Shown here: positions 1-10,520 of the stretch, piece after piece | Numbering within the stretch: position 1 is the first letter of the stretch | How the letters are laid out: the number at the start of each line of letters is the position of its first letter | NCBI GenBank assembly: GCA_024102915.1 | Contig: JAGFJG010000167.1 | Location: forward strand, 1-49,536 | Length of the DNA stretch: 49,536 nt | From: Caldilineales bacterium | Lineage (GTDB): Bacteria; Chloroflexota; Anaerolineae; J102 | Direction: 5' to 3' | Program-made: the position numbers and the translations under genes | The notes under the pieces: generated by a model | Database searches by the model: none | Told to the model about the DNA's origin: nothing | What the model saw: only the letters and a program-made list of their open reading frames with translations

Positions 1-1
1 C

Positions 2-589
2 GGGGGCGATTTGGTCATCCCCCGCGGGCTTCGCATTACGAACAGCGGCGGCGGTCTGGATGCCAGCAACGTGTCCACCTTGTTCTACACCACGCCCACC
101 CCGACCAACCCGCCGACGCCCACGCGCACACCCCCCCCGACCCGTACGCCCACGGCGACGCCGACGAATACGCCCACCCGTACGCCCACAGCGACGCCGA
201 CGAACACTCCCACGCGCACGCCAACCCCGACGAATACGCCGACCCGCACGCCCACGGCGACGCCGACAAACACCCCCACGCGCACACCGACCCCGACCAA
301 TACCCCCACGGATACGCCGACGAACACACCGACAGCGACACCGACCAATACGCCGACAGTGACTCCGACGGACACGCCGACCATAACGCCGACGGCGACG
401 GATACCCCGACCATAACACCCACGCCTACTGGTGGACCCGTTGTACCACCGCTTCCACCACGCAAACCCGGCTTCCGCTTCTGGCTGCCGCTCCCGTTCG
501 GCGGGCTGGCGCCGGCGGAACGAACACCCACGCTCACGCCAACTGCGGCCCGAACCTACCTGCCGCTGTTCGATTTCTGGAGACGATAA
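2..589 (+). CDS. Thr/Pro-rich secreted protein, C-terminal fragment
   Basis: The reading frame is open from the window edge, so the N-terminus is missing. The first ~30 visible residues ([18 protein letters not shown], then a FYTT ending) match the end of a beta-rich module that also occurs in the subtilisin at 852-4436, where it ends [11 protein letters not shown]...[10 protein letters not shown] long linker of [11 protein letters not shown] units follows, then a short tail ending [11 protein letters not shown]. Thr/Pro linkers followed by a hydrophobic Leu-Pro/Arg C-terminus are common on exported proteins of Chloroflexota; treating the tail as an export or anchoring signal is inference. 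The function of the missing part cannot be told. An internal TTG at position 11 is not a believable start because the homologous module extends upstream of it. Confidence 0.8.
   Translation, partial: GGDLVIPRGLRITNSGGGLDASNVSTLFYTTPTPTNPPTPTRTPPPTRTPTATPTNTPTRTPTATPTNTPTRTPTPTNTPTRTPTATPTNTPTRTPTPTNTPTDTPTNTPTATPTNTPTVTPTDTPTITPTATDTPTITPTPTGGPVVPPLPPRKPGFRFWLPLPFGGLAPAERTPTLTPTAARTYLPLFDFWRR
91..432 (+). repeat. Thr/Pro-coding minisatellite
   Basis: Imperfect tandem units of the type ACGCCGACGAAT / ACGCCCACCCGT encode the TPT linker of the partial gene. Similar but shorter tracts lie inside the subtilisin gene at about 2170-2430, 2850-3140 and 3478-3620. The third codon base varies freely while the Thr-Pro alternation is kept, which indicates selection at the protein level as well as slippage. 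Confidence 0.85.
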
Positions 590-851
590 CGGCGACGCCG
601 CCTCACGCTCCTTATCGCTCCACAAATGCAAAACGCCCGCGTAAACTGTGCAACGGAGACACAGATGTAAACCGTCATGGGCGATGGCGTTCACGAACAG
701 GTTGGAATCGCCGTCGCCCATGATTGGCCGTCCCTCATCTTCCCCGCGTATGACGCCGGACTTGCGTCATCTCGATACCCGGTCACTCGCCAGACCGCTC
801 CCCATCTGGCATCGAGCGCTAACTCCGTACTGACACAGCCTTGGACTTTCT

Positions 852-3800
852 ATGAAGAATTGGGGGCTAAGCCCTGTCTGGTTCGTAATTATTCTTATCC
901 TTGCCGCAACCGTGGCCGGGCTATTGGCGTTGCCCGCAGCCGGTTGGGCGCGCACTCAGGCCGGGCCGCCGCCTGACCCCAAGCTCGGCGCGGCCTCTAA
1001 CCCCGAAGTCCCCCACGTCGAAAACGCCGTCCTCGTCAAATTGCGCGAAGGCGGCGCGCCCATGCCGGGGATAGCCATGACGCATCTTTTTGGGAACTGG
1101 TATCGGGCGGAAGTGCAGGCGGACGGGGACATGATTCGGGCGATGGAAAGGCTGGGGCGCTGGCCGCAGGTGGAAATGGTCGAACTCGAATACCTGGTCG
1201 GCGTGGCTCCGGACTTCGATCCGGACGTTGCGCGGCTGGGAGAAGTCGGCGCTCTGGCCGTTCCCAATGATCCGTATTTTGGGGAGCAGTGGAACATGAC
1301 GATGGTGCAGGCCCCCGCAGCCTGGGATAGCTCGACCGGCCAGGGTGTGAAAGTGGCCGTGGTGGATTCGGGCGTGAGCAAGGGCGACGACCTGGCCTGC
1401 CACACATTTGTGGACGAGTACAATGCCATCACCGGCGCTTCCGGCCCCGGCGCCGCCGCCGATGACAACGGCCATGGCACGCACATCGCCGGCACGATTG
1501 CCGAGTGCACGAACAATAATTTAGGCGCGGCGGGCCTGGCCGCGACTGCGCAACTCATGCCGGTCAAAGCGTTGGATCAGCAGGGCAATGGCACCTATGC
1601 CAACGTGGCGCGCGGCGTCGATTGGGCGCGAGCGCATGGCGCCGATGTGATCAACCTGTCACTGGGCGGGCACGCCTCCAGTTCCATTCTGGCCGACGCC
1701 ATCGAAGAGGCCGCTGCCGCCGATATTGTGATCGTGGCCGCGGCTGGCAATGGCGGCGGCACAGCCTACGAGTATCCCGTCTTCTTCCCCGCCAACATGG
1801 CCGAAACCATCGCCGTGGCCGCGGTCGATTATGCCAGGGTTCGGGCATCGTATTCGAACCGGGGCCCGGAGCTTGACCTGAGCGCGCCGGGCGGCTTTCT
1901 GGGCAATGTCAGCGTTTCGCCATACCTGCGCGGCATCCTGCAGCAGAATGTGGTGAACGGCGTGTGGGATTATCGCCGCATCCAGGGCACTTCGGCGGCG
2001 ACGGCCCATGTCGCGGGCGCGGCGGCATTGCTGCGCTCGTTTGCGCCTTCGGCGACGCGGCAGCAAATCCAACAGGCGTTGGTGGACACAGCTATCGACC
2101 TGGGCGACCCTGGCTTCGACGAATCCTATGGTTATGGTCTCGTGCAGATCGCCGATGCCCTGGCCGCGCTGCGGGCAATCGTCCCCACCAGCACGCCCTC
2201 GCCCACATCCACGCAAACATCCATCGCCAGCCCCACCGTCACCATCACAACCACACCCCTCCCCACCCAGACGCCAAGCCCGACCCCCAGCCTCACGCCG
2301 GACATCCCCACCGCCACCGCAACGCCCACCCAATCGCCAACTTCGACGCCGACAGCCACGCCGACCCCAACGCCCCTGGTTTCAGCCACTGCCAGCCCAT
2401 CGGCCACGCCCACATCCACGGAGTCGCCGCCAATGACCGTGTCGGGTCAGGTCGTCCGGGGGGGAGGCACCAGTCTTATCGGCTATTCATTTGTGCAGCT
2501 TTGGGGCTCGGAAGACCCGGACCTCCTCGAAGTCCATCTGCAAAATATGGTGACCGACGTGACCGGCGCATTCCAGACGCAGATCAACGGCGATGAAGAA
2601 TTTCCCTATTATCACATTTACCTGAACCCGATTTTCCCCTGGGATCAATTCAATTTCATGTCCGCGCAGCCCGGGCCGGGGGTTTCCGCCGTCGAGCCGC
2701 GCTGGCTGCGCTTCGCCCGTGCTCCGGGCGCGGCCTTTGGCGGGAATCGATTCGTGGTCGAATTGCCAATTCCCACGAGCACCGTCACGCCAACCCCGCG
2801 ACCGCATGGGCAGTACGCTCCTCTCGTGCTGCGCGGCTATCATCCATCCCCGGCCACCCCCACGCCCACACCCTCTCCCACGCCGACACAGACGCCAATC
2901 CCCACATTCACGCCCACGCCGACGGCCACCCCCTCCTTTACGAGTACGCCCACCGTAACGCCGAGCCTCACGCCCGGCCCCACGGTCGAATTTACCAGCA
3001 CCCCGACCGCCACTTCGACCCCGATCGCCACGCCGACTTCTACAGACACGCCCGCGGCCACGGCCAGCCCCACCGAGACTGCGACGCCCACCACCACGCC
3101 CACCGCCACCCTCACGCCCTCGCCTTCCACGACGCCCGCTATCGTGCTGGAGGCCCGCGTGGTCGAGCAGGCCGGCGGCCCCATCGCCCGGTATCAGTAT
3201 GTGCAGGTCTGGGGCTCCGACTCAGCCAGCACCCGCGGGAACTTCTTGCGTAATCTGGCGGCGGATAATTTCGGTCAGGTGCACTGGCAGGCTGAGCCCA
3301 GCCAAATTTTTACGTACTATCATCTCTATCTGGAGCCAATCGACGGCTACACCCTCTATCAGTTTGTATCCGCTGCGGCTGGGCCGACCGGCATCGTGGT
3401 GAATGCCCGCTGGATTCAGGTGATCAACGCCGGAGGCGGAGTCTACGGCGATAATGTCTTCACCCTGCGTTACACGACCCCCACGCCGACGCCCACCGCC
3501 ACCCACACCCCGACGGCAACGGCGTCCCCCACGCCCTCGCCCACGGCAACGGATACGGCAACGATCACCCCGACGGCAACGGATACCGCGACGCCGACAG
3601 ATACACCGACGATTACGCCAGTCTCATTCAATCTAGTTGTAACGCATGGCGGTGACGGTTCGGGAACTATCTCCAGTGATCCGTCTGGTATTGATTGCGG
3701 AACGATTTGCAGTTTTAGCTTTACGAGCGGGACATCAGTTTCACTCGATGCTGTCGCCGATAACGGATCGGCCTTTACTGGGTGGTCAGGAGACTGTAGC

Positions 3801-4436
3801 CAAGCCGGAGAGGTAACAATTGATGCTGATAAAGAATGTACTGCTACCTTTGCCCTGACTCACAATCTCAGTATAGTGTTTCTCGGTGATGGTTCGGGTT
3901 CGGTGACAAGTAATCCTGCCGGTATTGACTGTACGACGGATTGCGATGCAGAATTTATCGAAGCAACCGCTGTCGTGTTGACTGCACTGGCTTCCGAAAC
4001 ATCCGATTTCGCAGGTTGGGGCGGTGATTGCGATTCAATCGGCGGGGTGGTCATGGATGGACCGAAAACATGTACTGCTACCTTTACACTTAAGCAACAC
4101 ACTTTGACTGTGAGTGCTCATGTCAGTGCAACATTGGAAAGCGATCCTGCTGGTATACAATGTGGCACTACTTGTGAAGCGCTTTTTAACCATGGAACAA
4201 TTGTGACACTCTCGGCCACACCTGAGGTAGGCTATCAAGTGTCTGGCTGGGAAGGAGACTGTTTGGGCGGAAGCGTTGTTATGGATGCAGATAAGAGTTG
4301 CTCAGCGGTTATTACTGCGGGTGTGTCTCCGTTCTCACAGAAATTATTCGACCATCCTTGGCTTTCTCTACGTCATTCGACTGAGCGGCCGATTTTGCCT
4401 GGGCGCGCCTGGCTCCCCGAATTCTGGCGCGATTAA
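852..4436 (+). CDS. Subtilisin-family (S8) serine protease with mosaic surface modules
   Basis: A 1194-residue exported protease. Residues ~8-34 form a signal peptide. The S8 catalytic domain spans ~145-440 with Asp172 (VAVVDSGV), His208 ([12 protein letters not shown]), oxyanion Asn300 (VAAAGNGG) and Ser381 ([12 protein letters not shown]), so it should be active. A Thr/Pro linker leads to a beta-rich module (~528-640), a second linker containing QYAPLVLRG, a second copy of the module (~763-874), a third linker, and three ~75-residue repeats (~924-1160) of the InlB-B/Bacterial_repeat type. Each of these repeats carries two Cys pairs (GIDCGTIC... and GWSGDC...C), probably disulfides. The protein ends [10 protein letters not shown]. 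The 3' part (about 3630-4330) is visibly lower in GC than the rest, suggesting a later addition. No good Shine-Dalgarno precedes the ATG; the start is set by the signal peptide. Substrate unknown. Confidence 0.93.
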   Translation: MKNWGLSPVWFVIILILAATVAGLLALPAAGWARTQAGPPPDPKLGAASNPEVPHVENAVLVKLREGGAPMPGIAMTHLFGNWYRAEVQADGDMIRAMERLGRWPQVEMVELEYLVGVAPDFDPDVARLGEVGALAVPNDPYFGEQWNMTMVQAPAAWDSSTGQGVKVAVVDSGVSKGDDLACHTFVDEYNAITGASGPGAAADDNGHGTHIAGTIAECTNNNLGAAGLAATAQLMPVKALDQQGNGTYANVARGVDWARAHGADVINLSLGGHASSSILADAIEEAAAADIVIVAAAGNGGGTAYEYPVFFPANMAETIAVAAVDYARVRASYSNRGPELDLSAPGGFLGNVSVSPYLRGILQQNVVNGVWDYRRIQGTSAATAHVAGAAALLRSFAPSATRQQIQQALVDTAIDLGDPGFDESYGYGLVQIADALAALRAIVPTSTPSPTSTQTSIASPTVTITTTPLPTQTPSPTPSLTPDIPTATATPTQSPTSTPTATPTPTPLVSATASPSATPTSTESPPMTVSGQVVRGGGTSLIGYSFVQLWGSEDPDLLEVHLQNMVTDVTGAFQTQINGDEEFPYYHIYLNPIFPWDQFNFMSAQPGPGVSAVEPRWLRFARAPGAAFGGNRFVVELPIPTSTVTPTPRPHGQYAPLVLRGYHPSPATPTPTPSPTPTQTPIPTFTPTPTATPSFTSTPTVTPSLTPGPTVEFTSTPTATSTPIATPTSTDTPAATASPTETATPTTTPTATLTPSPSTTPAIVLEARVVEQAGGPIARYQYVQVWGSDSASTRGNFLRNLAADNFGQVHWQAEPSQIFTYYHLYLEPIDGYTLYQFVSAAAGPTGIVVNARWIQVINAGGGVYGDNVFTLRYTTPTPTPTATHTPTATASPTPSPTATDTATITPTATDTATPTDTPTITPVSFNLVVTHGGDGSGTISSDPSGIDCGTICSFSFTSGTSVSLDAVADNGSAFTGWSGDCSQAGEVTIDADKECTATFALTHNLSIVFLGDGSGSVTSNPAGIDCTTDCDAEFIEATAVVLTALASETSDFAGWGGDCDSIGGVVMDGPKTCTATFTLKQHTLTVSAHVSATLESDPAGIQCGTTCEALFNHGTIVTLSATPEVGYQVSGWEGDCLGGSVVMDADKSCSAVITAGVSPFSQKLFDHPWLSLRHSTERPILPGRAWLPEFWRD

Positions 4437-4702
4437 GGAAATTTCACGTCCTCTTTACACGGGGTTGAGGACAAAAGCAAGTACATACGTTATTGTGGTG
4501 AAGTCAGCGTCGTCGCTTAAAGGCTGAGCGCGCCCAATCTTGTTCTCAAATTGTGCCTGCTCAGCGCATGATTTGCGCCGATATTGATTACAGATTATCC
4601 TACCCACCTGCCCTGGTCCGTCGCCGGAACCGGACGGATTTCGGATGTTGCAGGGCTCTATCAACGGTTCTAGCTAATAACAGATCCAATGGAGGATATT
4701 TG

Positions 4703-7700
4703 ATGAGAAGCACCCATCTCCCCCGGCGACTCACTATCGCCATGAGTCTTATTCTTGTCACGCTCATTGCCATCGGAGGCATGGCGGCTGTCGGCGCGCA
4801 AGGCGAAGCGCCGGCCATCCATGACATTCAGGGCGCATCCCACCTGTCGCCGATGGTAGACACGGACGTGAGCGGCGTGCACGGCATTGTCACGGCCACC
4901 ACGCGCAATGGTTTTTGGATGCAAACGCCTGATGCAGAAGCGGACGGTGATGTCGCCACGTCCGAAGGCATTTTCGTGTTTACCGGCTCGTCGCCCGCCG
5001 CCCAGGTCGGCGACGAAGTCATGGTGAGCGGCGAAGTGCAGGAGTATTATCCTGGCGGATATGGCACAGGCAATCTCTCTACGACCGAGTTGGGCAACGC
5101 TACAGTCGAAGTTGTTTCCAGCGGCAATGCCCTGCCCTCGGCCACCGTCATCGGCAATGGCGGTCGCGTGCCCCCCAACATGGTGATCGACAACAACTCG
5201 ACCGGCGACGTGAACGCCAAATCGCCCTTCGACGCCGTGAACGAAGGCATCGATTTCTGGGAGAGCCTCGAAGGCATGATGGTGCAGATCAACGAGGCGG
5301 TCGCGGTCGGCCCAACGAGTAACTTTGGCGAAATCCCCGTGGTGGGCGACAAAGGCGCCAATGCCACATCGTGGACGGCGCGCGGCGGCCTGGTGGTGAA
5401 ACAGGCTCCCGGCGACCCGGCGGCAGGCTATGTGCGCGGCGGCGATTTCAATCCCGAACAAGTCAGCGTTGACGACACCCTGATTTCCAGTGAGCCGAAA
5501 GTCAACGTGGGCGACGGCTTCGGCAGCCCCATCATCGGCGTCATGGACTACAGCTTTGGCCGGCCCAAACTGTTCAACACCGTGGCCATGACCGATGTCG
5601 TCCCCGGCGGCCTGGCCAAAGAGACTGCGTCCCCCTCCGCCGTCACCGACCTGCGCGTCGCCACCTTCAATGTCGAGAACCTCAGTGCCAATTCCAGCAG
5701 CTCCAAGTTCGCCGGATTGGCCGACATCATCGTAAACAGCCTCGGCTCGCCCGACATCATCGGCCTGGAAGAAATTCAGGACAACAGCGGCCCCACCGAT
5801 GACGGCGTCGTCGATGGCGGGCGCACCTATCTCACCCTGATCAACGCCATCACCGCCGCGGGCGGCCCATCCTACACCTTCCGGGAAATCGCGCCGGTGA
5901 ACAATCAGGATGGCGGCGCGCCCGGAGCGAACATCCGCGTGGGATTCCTCTACCAGCCCAATCGCGTCACCTTCGTCGACCGACCCGGCGGCTCCGCCAC
6001 CATGGGAACCAGCGTGATGCCCGGTTCCGGCGGCCCCGAACTGAAGTACAATCCCGGCCGTGTGGACCCCGGCAATCCGGCCTGGGCCGAGGATGCCGAC
6101 ACTGGTTTTGAAGGCGCTCGCAAATCGCTGGCCGGTGAATTCCTGTTCAATGGCCGCAAGGTCTTTGTCATCGTCAACCATTTCAAATCCAAGAGCGGCG
6201 ACACGCCCCTGTTTGGGCGACCGCAGCCGCCGGTCTTCGTGACCGAGACGCAGCGCAGCGCCCAGGCTGAGGTCATCAACGGCTTTGTGCAGGATATTCT
6301 GGCCGTCGATCCCAACGCCAATGTGATCGTGCTCGGCGATTTCAACGACTTCGAATTCACAGCGCCGATGCAGACCCTCAAGGGCGCCGAATTGACCAAC
6401 CTGATCGAGACCTTGCCCGCCAACGAAAGATACACGTACAACTTCGAAGGCAACTCGCAGACGCTCGATCACATCCTGGTCAGCAGCCAACTGTTGAACA
6501 ACTTGACCGGCGTGGACGTCGTGCATGTCAATTCCGAATTCTCGGCTTCGGGACGCTCCAGCGATCACGACCCCGTGCTCGCAACCTTCGACTTCGCCTA
6601 TCCCACCTATCAGGTCCCGGCTGACGCTACCCGTTTCCGCGGATATGTGCGCATGGGCAGCCCCAGCGCTGCCGGTAAAGGCGTCGCTGGCGTCAAGGTG
6701 CATGTCTATGGTCGCAACAACGGCGATCCTCGTCCCGGAACCCTGATTCAGACCCGCATGTCGGACGGCTCCGGCTTCTATAACCTCTACATCCTGCCCG
6801 ATGCCAAGTACACCTACGACTTCTATCAGGTTATGGCCGAAACCCCGGCTGGCTTGATCGGCACCGGCATCGTTAGTGAGGATGGCTTCGTGTTGGACGT
6901 GGACCCGGCCACCATCGAACACTTCCAACCCAGTTCTCCGGCCAACGTCGTTCACCTCAATGACATTTATTACGACTATCCGCCGGAACTGACCTGCGAA
7001 CTCACCATCCTGCACAACAACGATGGCGAATCCAAACTGGTGAATGTGGATTCCACTCTGCCTGATTTTGGCGGCATTGCCCGCTTTGCCACCCTTGTCC
7101 AGAACCTGAAGGACGAGGCTGTCAATGGCCCGGCGGCGCTGCAAGAAGGCACAATGAAGGATTGGCTGATGGTCACGTCCGGCGACAACTTCCTGGCCGG
7201 GCCCGCCTTCAATGCCAGCCTGGAGAAGGGCGTGCCCTACTACGACAGCATCGCTCTGCATTACATCGGCTATGATGCGCTCGATCTCGGTAATCACGAT
7301 TTCGACTTTGGCCCCGACGTGACCGCCGACTTCATCGAGGGCTTCTTCGTCGATCTGCCGGCCGCACAGAGCCATGTGCAGGGGCCGGTGTTCCTCTCCT
7401 CGAACCTGGACGTCAGCGGCGAGCCTCGCCTGAAGGCCCTGGCCGACGACGGTAAGCTGTTGCCAAGCGCTCTCTTCGAGAAGTGCGGCCAAACCGTCGG
7501 CATCATCGGCCTGACTACGCCCGCCCTACCCTACATCTCATCCCCGCGCAATGTCGAGGTCGATGACAATGTCCTCGGCGCGGTCGAACGTGAGGTGGCG
7601 GCCTTGCAGCGCGAGGGCGCTGAGATCATCATTCTCATCAGCCACCTGCAAAGCGTGGAAGAGGATCTGGATCTGGTCACGCAACTGGCCGACATCGATG

Positions 7701-10396
7701 TGGTCATCGCTGGCGGCGGCGACGAGACGCTGGGCGATCCTGGCGATCTCTACGTGCCGGGCGATGAGGCCAACATCTACGGCCCCTACCCGCTGTACTC
7801 CACCGACCGCACCGGTAAGATGGTGCCCGTCGTCACCACTACCGGCGACTATCGCTACGTTGGCCGCCTGGTTGTCGGCTTCGACGGTGAGGGCAATCTG
7901 GCAATGGTCGAGGACAATCTCTCCAAGATGGTGCGCGTAGCCGGTGGTAGCAATCCCGATGCCGTCGATTCCGATCCCTATTTGCAGGCCAATGTGGTCG
8001 ATCCGATCGTGGCCTACAACGACGATCTGGCGAATACCATCATCGGCCAGAGCGAAGTAGCCCTGGACGGCGCTCGCCCCAACATCCGCATCAAAGAGAC
8101 CAACGAGGGCAACCTCATGGCCGATGCGTTGCTGTGGCAGGCCGCCCAACTGGCCGATAGCTTCGGGCTTCCCACCCCGGATGTCGCAATGCAGAACGGC
8201 GGCGGCATCCGCAACAACTCGGTCATTCCCGCCGGTGACATCACCGAGCTGACCACCTTTGAGATCGCTCCCTTCTCCAACTTCGTCTCGATTTCTGAAG
8301 GCGTTTCCGCCAGCGATCTCAAGGCCATTTTGGAGAACGCATACAGCCGCATCGAGAATGTCGATGGTCGTTTTGCTCACATCGCCGGCATGGCCGTGGT
8401 GCTCGACACTACCCAGCCCGCAGGCTCTCGCGTGCAGCAGGTGGTTTTGGCGGACGGCACGATGGTCGTGAAAGGCGGTGAGGTTCAGGATATCGGTCGG
8501 GATATCGTCGTGGCATCGATTGACTTCCTGGCCCGCGGCGGCGACCAGTATCCCCATCTGGATGACTTCACGACCTTAGGAGTGAGCTACCAGAAAGCCC
8601 TCAGCAACTATATCAAGAACGCCCTGGGCGGCCAGATCACAGCGTCGCAGTACCCCGAAGACGGAGCCGGTCGCATCAGCATCAACCCAGAGGCCAGCTT
8701 CGTACTGACGGTGCTGCACAATAATGATGGCGAGTCGCAACTCATCAACGCCGGTTCCGGCATCGAAGATTTCGGCGGCGTCGCCCGCTTCGCCACGCTG
8801 TGGAAAGAACTTGAAGCGGAAGCCGCACCTGAAGAAGGCGGGATGCCCGGCGGCGTGCTCAAGGTCTCAGCCGGTGACAACTTCCTGGCCGGGCCGGAGT
8901 GGAACGCCAGCCTGGAGAAAAGCGTGCCTTATTACGACGCCATCGCCCAGGATTACCTCGGATACGACGTGATCGATTTGGGCAACCATGACTTCGACTT
9001 CGGCCCCGACATCACGGCCAACTTTATCGAAAGCTTCGAGCCGGGCGGCGAAGTGTTCGTAGCCGCCAACCTCGATTTCTCGCAAGAGCCGCGCATGCAG
9101 GCCCTGGTCGATGATGGCCGCCTGCTGCCCAGCGCTCTGGTCGAGAAAGGCGGGCGGATGATCGGCGTGATCGGTCTGGTGCCGCCGGAGCTTGAAAGCA
9201 TATCGTCCCCGCGCGATGTGCAGGTGCTCCCGGATACCGCCGCCGTTATACAGTCCGAGATTGACCGCCTGACCGCAGCCGGGGCCGATATCATCGTCCT
9301 GGCCACGCAGTTACAGAGCATTCAGAACGACCTGGCTTATGCGGCCCAGGTGTCCGGCCTCGATCTCGTGGTCTCCGGCGGCGGCGATGAGGTTCTCGGC
9401 GACCCCGGCGACCTCTACGTCCCCGGCGACGAAGCCAACATCATCGGCGCATATCCCATGTGGGCGCTGGGTAAGGATGGCGCCCCCGTGCCCGTGGTCA
9501 CCACGACCGGCGATTACAAGTATGTCGGCCAGTTCAAAGCTGGATTCGATGCCAATGGCCGTTTGGTCATGGTGGATGAAGCGGCTTCGCATATGGTGCG
9601 CGTGGCCGGCGGCGCCAATCCCGACGCCGTCGAACCGGACGCCTATGTTCAGACCAATGTAGTTGATCCGGTCAGCGCTTATGTGGCAGGTCTGGGCAGC
9701 AACGTGATCGGGCAGAGCGAGGTCAATCTGGAAGGACGTCGCCCGCAGATCCGTGTGCAGGAGACCAACGAGGGCAACCTCATGGCCGACGCCCTGTTGT
9801 GGCAGGCCCAGCAACAGGCTGATGATTTCGGCGCTCCCATGCCGGAAGTCGGCATGCAGAATGGCGGCGGCATCCGCAACAATAACGTGATCCCTGCCGG
9901 TGACATCACCGAACTCACCACCTTCGACATCGCACCCTTCAGTAACTGGGTCACCGTCGTGCCCGATGTGACGCCGCAGCAGTTCAAGGAATTGCTGGAG
10001 AATGGCTACTCGCAAATCGAGATCGTGGGCGGCCGGTTTACCCATATCGCCGGGGTCACGGTGGTCGCTGACCTGAGCAAAACGGCCATGGTCATCGATA
10101 ACGATGGCAACATCGTCACACAAGGCGAGCGAGTGCAGTCAGCCGTGCTTGCCGATGGCACGGTTATGATCGAAAACGGCGTCATCGCCCCCACCGCTCG
10201 CAACGTCAGCATCGCCACCATCGACTTCCTGGCCCGCGGCGGCGATCAGTATCCTTTCCCTGATGGCTACATCCGCATGGGCGCCAGCTACCAGCAGGCG
10301 TTGAGCAACTACATCAAGGATGGGCTGGGCGGTCAGATCACAGCGGCGCAATACCCCGAAGGCGGGGAAGGGCGCATTACGCTGATCCAACCGTAA
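4703..10396 (+). CDS. Secreted EEP-family nuclease fused to two divergent 5'-nucleotidase modules
   Basis: Start set by GGAGG at 4691-4695, seven bases before ATG 4703; the in-frame upstream extension lacks a signal peptide. The product is 1897 residues. Residues 1-33 are a signal peptide; ~35-150 resemble the OB-fold of extracellular nucleases; ~315-630 are an endonuclease/exonuclease/phosphatase domain (ATFNVEN, NHFKSKSGD, LGDFNDFE, SDHDP). Residues ~632-757 are an adapter (DATRFRGYVRMGSP) also found in the next gene. Two 5'-nucleotidase modules follow (~766-1331 and ~1335-1897), highly similar to each other. Both keep GNHDFDFGP, NEGNLMADA, QNGGGIRNN and LARGGDQYP, but the canonical D-x-H is D-G-E (HNNDGES) and GGHSH is GGGDE. 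In module 2 the (T)H motif is ATQ. Likely role: breakdown of extracellular DNA or RNA. Whether the nucleotidase modules hydrolyse phosphate esters is open. Confidence 0.9.
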   Translation: MRSTHLPRRLTIAMSLILVTLIAIGGMAAVGAQGEAPAIHDIQGASHLSPMVDTDVSGVHGIVTATTRNGFWMQTPDAEADGDVATSEGIFVFTGSSPAAQVGDEVMVSGEVQEYYPGGYGTGNLSTTELGNATVEVVSSGNALPSATVIGNGGRVPPNMVIDNNSTGDVNAKSPFDAVNEGIDFWESLEGMMVQINEAVAVGPTSNFGEIPVVGDKGANATSWTARGGLVVKQAPGDPAAGYVRGGDFNPEQVSVDDTLISSEPKVNVGDGFGSPIIGVMDYSFGRPKLFNTVAMTDVVPGGLAKETASPSAVTDLRVATFNVENLSANSSSSKFAGLADIIVNSLGSPDIIGLEEIQDNSGPTDDGVVDGGRTYLTLINAITAAGGPSYTFREIAPVNNQDGGAPGANIRVGFLYQPNRVTFVDRPGGSATMGTSVMPGSGGPELKYNPGRVDPGNPAWAEDADTGFEGARKSLAGEFLFNGRKVFVIVNHFKSKSGDTPLFGRPQPPVFVTETQRSAQAEVINGFVQDILAVDPNANVIVLGDFNDFEFTAPMQTLKGAELTNLIETLPANERYTYNFEGNSQTLDHILVSSQLLNNLTGVDVVHVNSEFSASGRSSDHDPVLATFDFAYPTYQVPADATRFRGYVRMGSPSAAGKGVAGVKVHVYGRNNGDPRPGTLIQTRMSDGSGFYNLYILPDAKYTYDFYQVMAETPAGLIGTGIVSEDGFVLDVDPATIEHFQPSSPANVVHLNDIYYDYPPELTCELTILHNNDGESKLVNVDSTLPDFGGIARFATLVQNLKDEAVNGPAALQEGTMKDWLMVTSGDNFLAGPAFNASLEKGVPYYDSIALHYIGYDALDLGNHDFDFGPDVTADFIEGFFVDLPAAQSHVQGPVFLSSNLDVSGEPRLKALADDGKLLPSALFEKCGQTVGIIGLTTPALPYISSPRNVEVDDNVLGAVEREVAALQREGAEIIILISHLQSVEEDLDLVTQLADIDVVIAGGGDETLGDPGDLYVPGDEANIYGPYPLYSTDRTGKMVPVVTTTGDYRYVGRLVVGFDGEGNLAMVEDNLSKMVRVAGGSNPDAVDSDPYLQANVVDPIVAYNDDLANTIIGQSEVALDGARPNIRIKETNEGNLMADALLWQAAQLADSFGLPTPDVAMQNGGGIRNNSVIPAGDITELTTFEIAPFSNFVSISEGVSASDLKAILENAYSRIENVDGRFAHIAGMAVVLDTTQPAGSRVQQVVLADGTMVVKGGEVQDIGRDIVVASIDFLARGGDQYPHLDDFTTLGVSYQKALSNYIKNALGGQITASQYPEDGAGRISINPEASFVLTVLHNNDGESQLINAGSGIEDFGGVARFATLWKELEAEAAPEEGGMPGGVLKVSAGDNFLAGPEWNASLEKSVPYYDAIAQDYLGYDVIDLGNHDFDFGPDITANFIESFEPGGEVFVAANLDFSQEPRMQALVDDGRLLPSALVEKGGRMIGVIGLVPPELESISSPRDVQVLPDTAAVIQSEIDRLTAAGADIIVLATQLQSIQNDLAYAAQVSGLDLVVSGGGDEVLGDPGDLYVPGDEANIIGAYPMWALGKDGAPVPVVTTTGDYKYVGQFKAGFDANGRLVMVDEAASHMVRVAGGANPDAVEPDAYVQTNVVDPVSAYVAGLGSNVIGQSEVNLEGRRPQIRVQETNEGNLMADALLWQAQQQADDFGAPMPEVGMQNGGGIRNNNVIPAGDITELTTFDIAPFSNWVTVVPDVTPQQFKELLENGYSQIEIVGGRFTHIAGVTVVADLSKTAMVIDNDGNIVTQGERVQSAVLADGTVMIENGVIAPTARNVSIATIDFLARGGDQYPFPDGYIRMGASYQQALSNYIKDGLGGQITAAQYPEGGEGRITLIQP

Positions 10397-10405
10397 CCAC
10401 ACCAA

Positions 10406-10428
10406 ACGCCTGCTAGAACGGCAGGCGT
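10406..10428 (+). terminator. Hairpin after the nuclease gene
   Basis: ACGCCTGC (10406-10413) pairs perfectly with GCAGGCGT (10421-10428) around a 7-base loop. No clear T-tract follows, but it lies 9 bases after the stop codon and a second hairpin follows closely. Confidence 0.6.
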
Positions 10429-10447
10429 GTAATCGCATTACAACGAG

Positions 10448-10478
10448 GCCCGCCGGTGCAACATCCGGCGGGCTTCTC
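10448..10478 (+). terminator. Second hairpin, shared core with the 14.4 kb terminator
   Basis: GCCCGCCGG (10448-10456) pairs with CCGGCGGGC (10465-10473) around an 8-base loop and is followed by TTCTC. The same stem sequence and tail recur in the palindrome at 14379-14410. Confidence 0.7.
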
Positions 10479-10520
10479 GCGTGATAAAAGTTACCAGAAC
10501 GTAAGGAGGAAAACCTTGTG

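Noticed and set aside
85..537. Minus-strand Val/Gly-rich frame over the Thr/Pro repeat
   Set aside because: It is the reverse reading of ACGCCNAC repeats and has no independent support.
4553..4702. Upstream extension of the nuclease frame to 4553
   Set aside because: It would put a non-hydrophobic Arg/Cys-rich stretch before a clear signal peptide; GGAGG at 4691 fits ATG 4703.
4670..7492. A 940-codon open frame on the minus strand opposite the nuclease gene
   Set aside because: It mirrors a high-GC gene with strong third-position bias. Its translation is rich in His, Asp and Gly with no domain, while the plus strand has clear domain motifs and a ribosome site.
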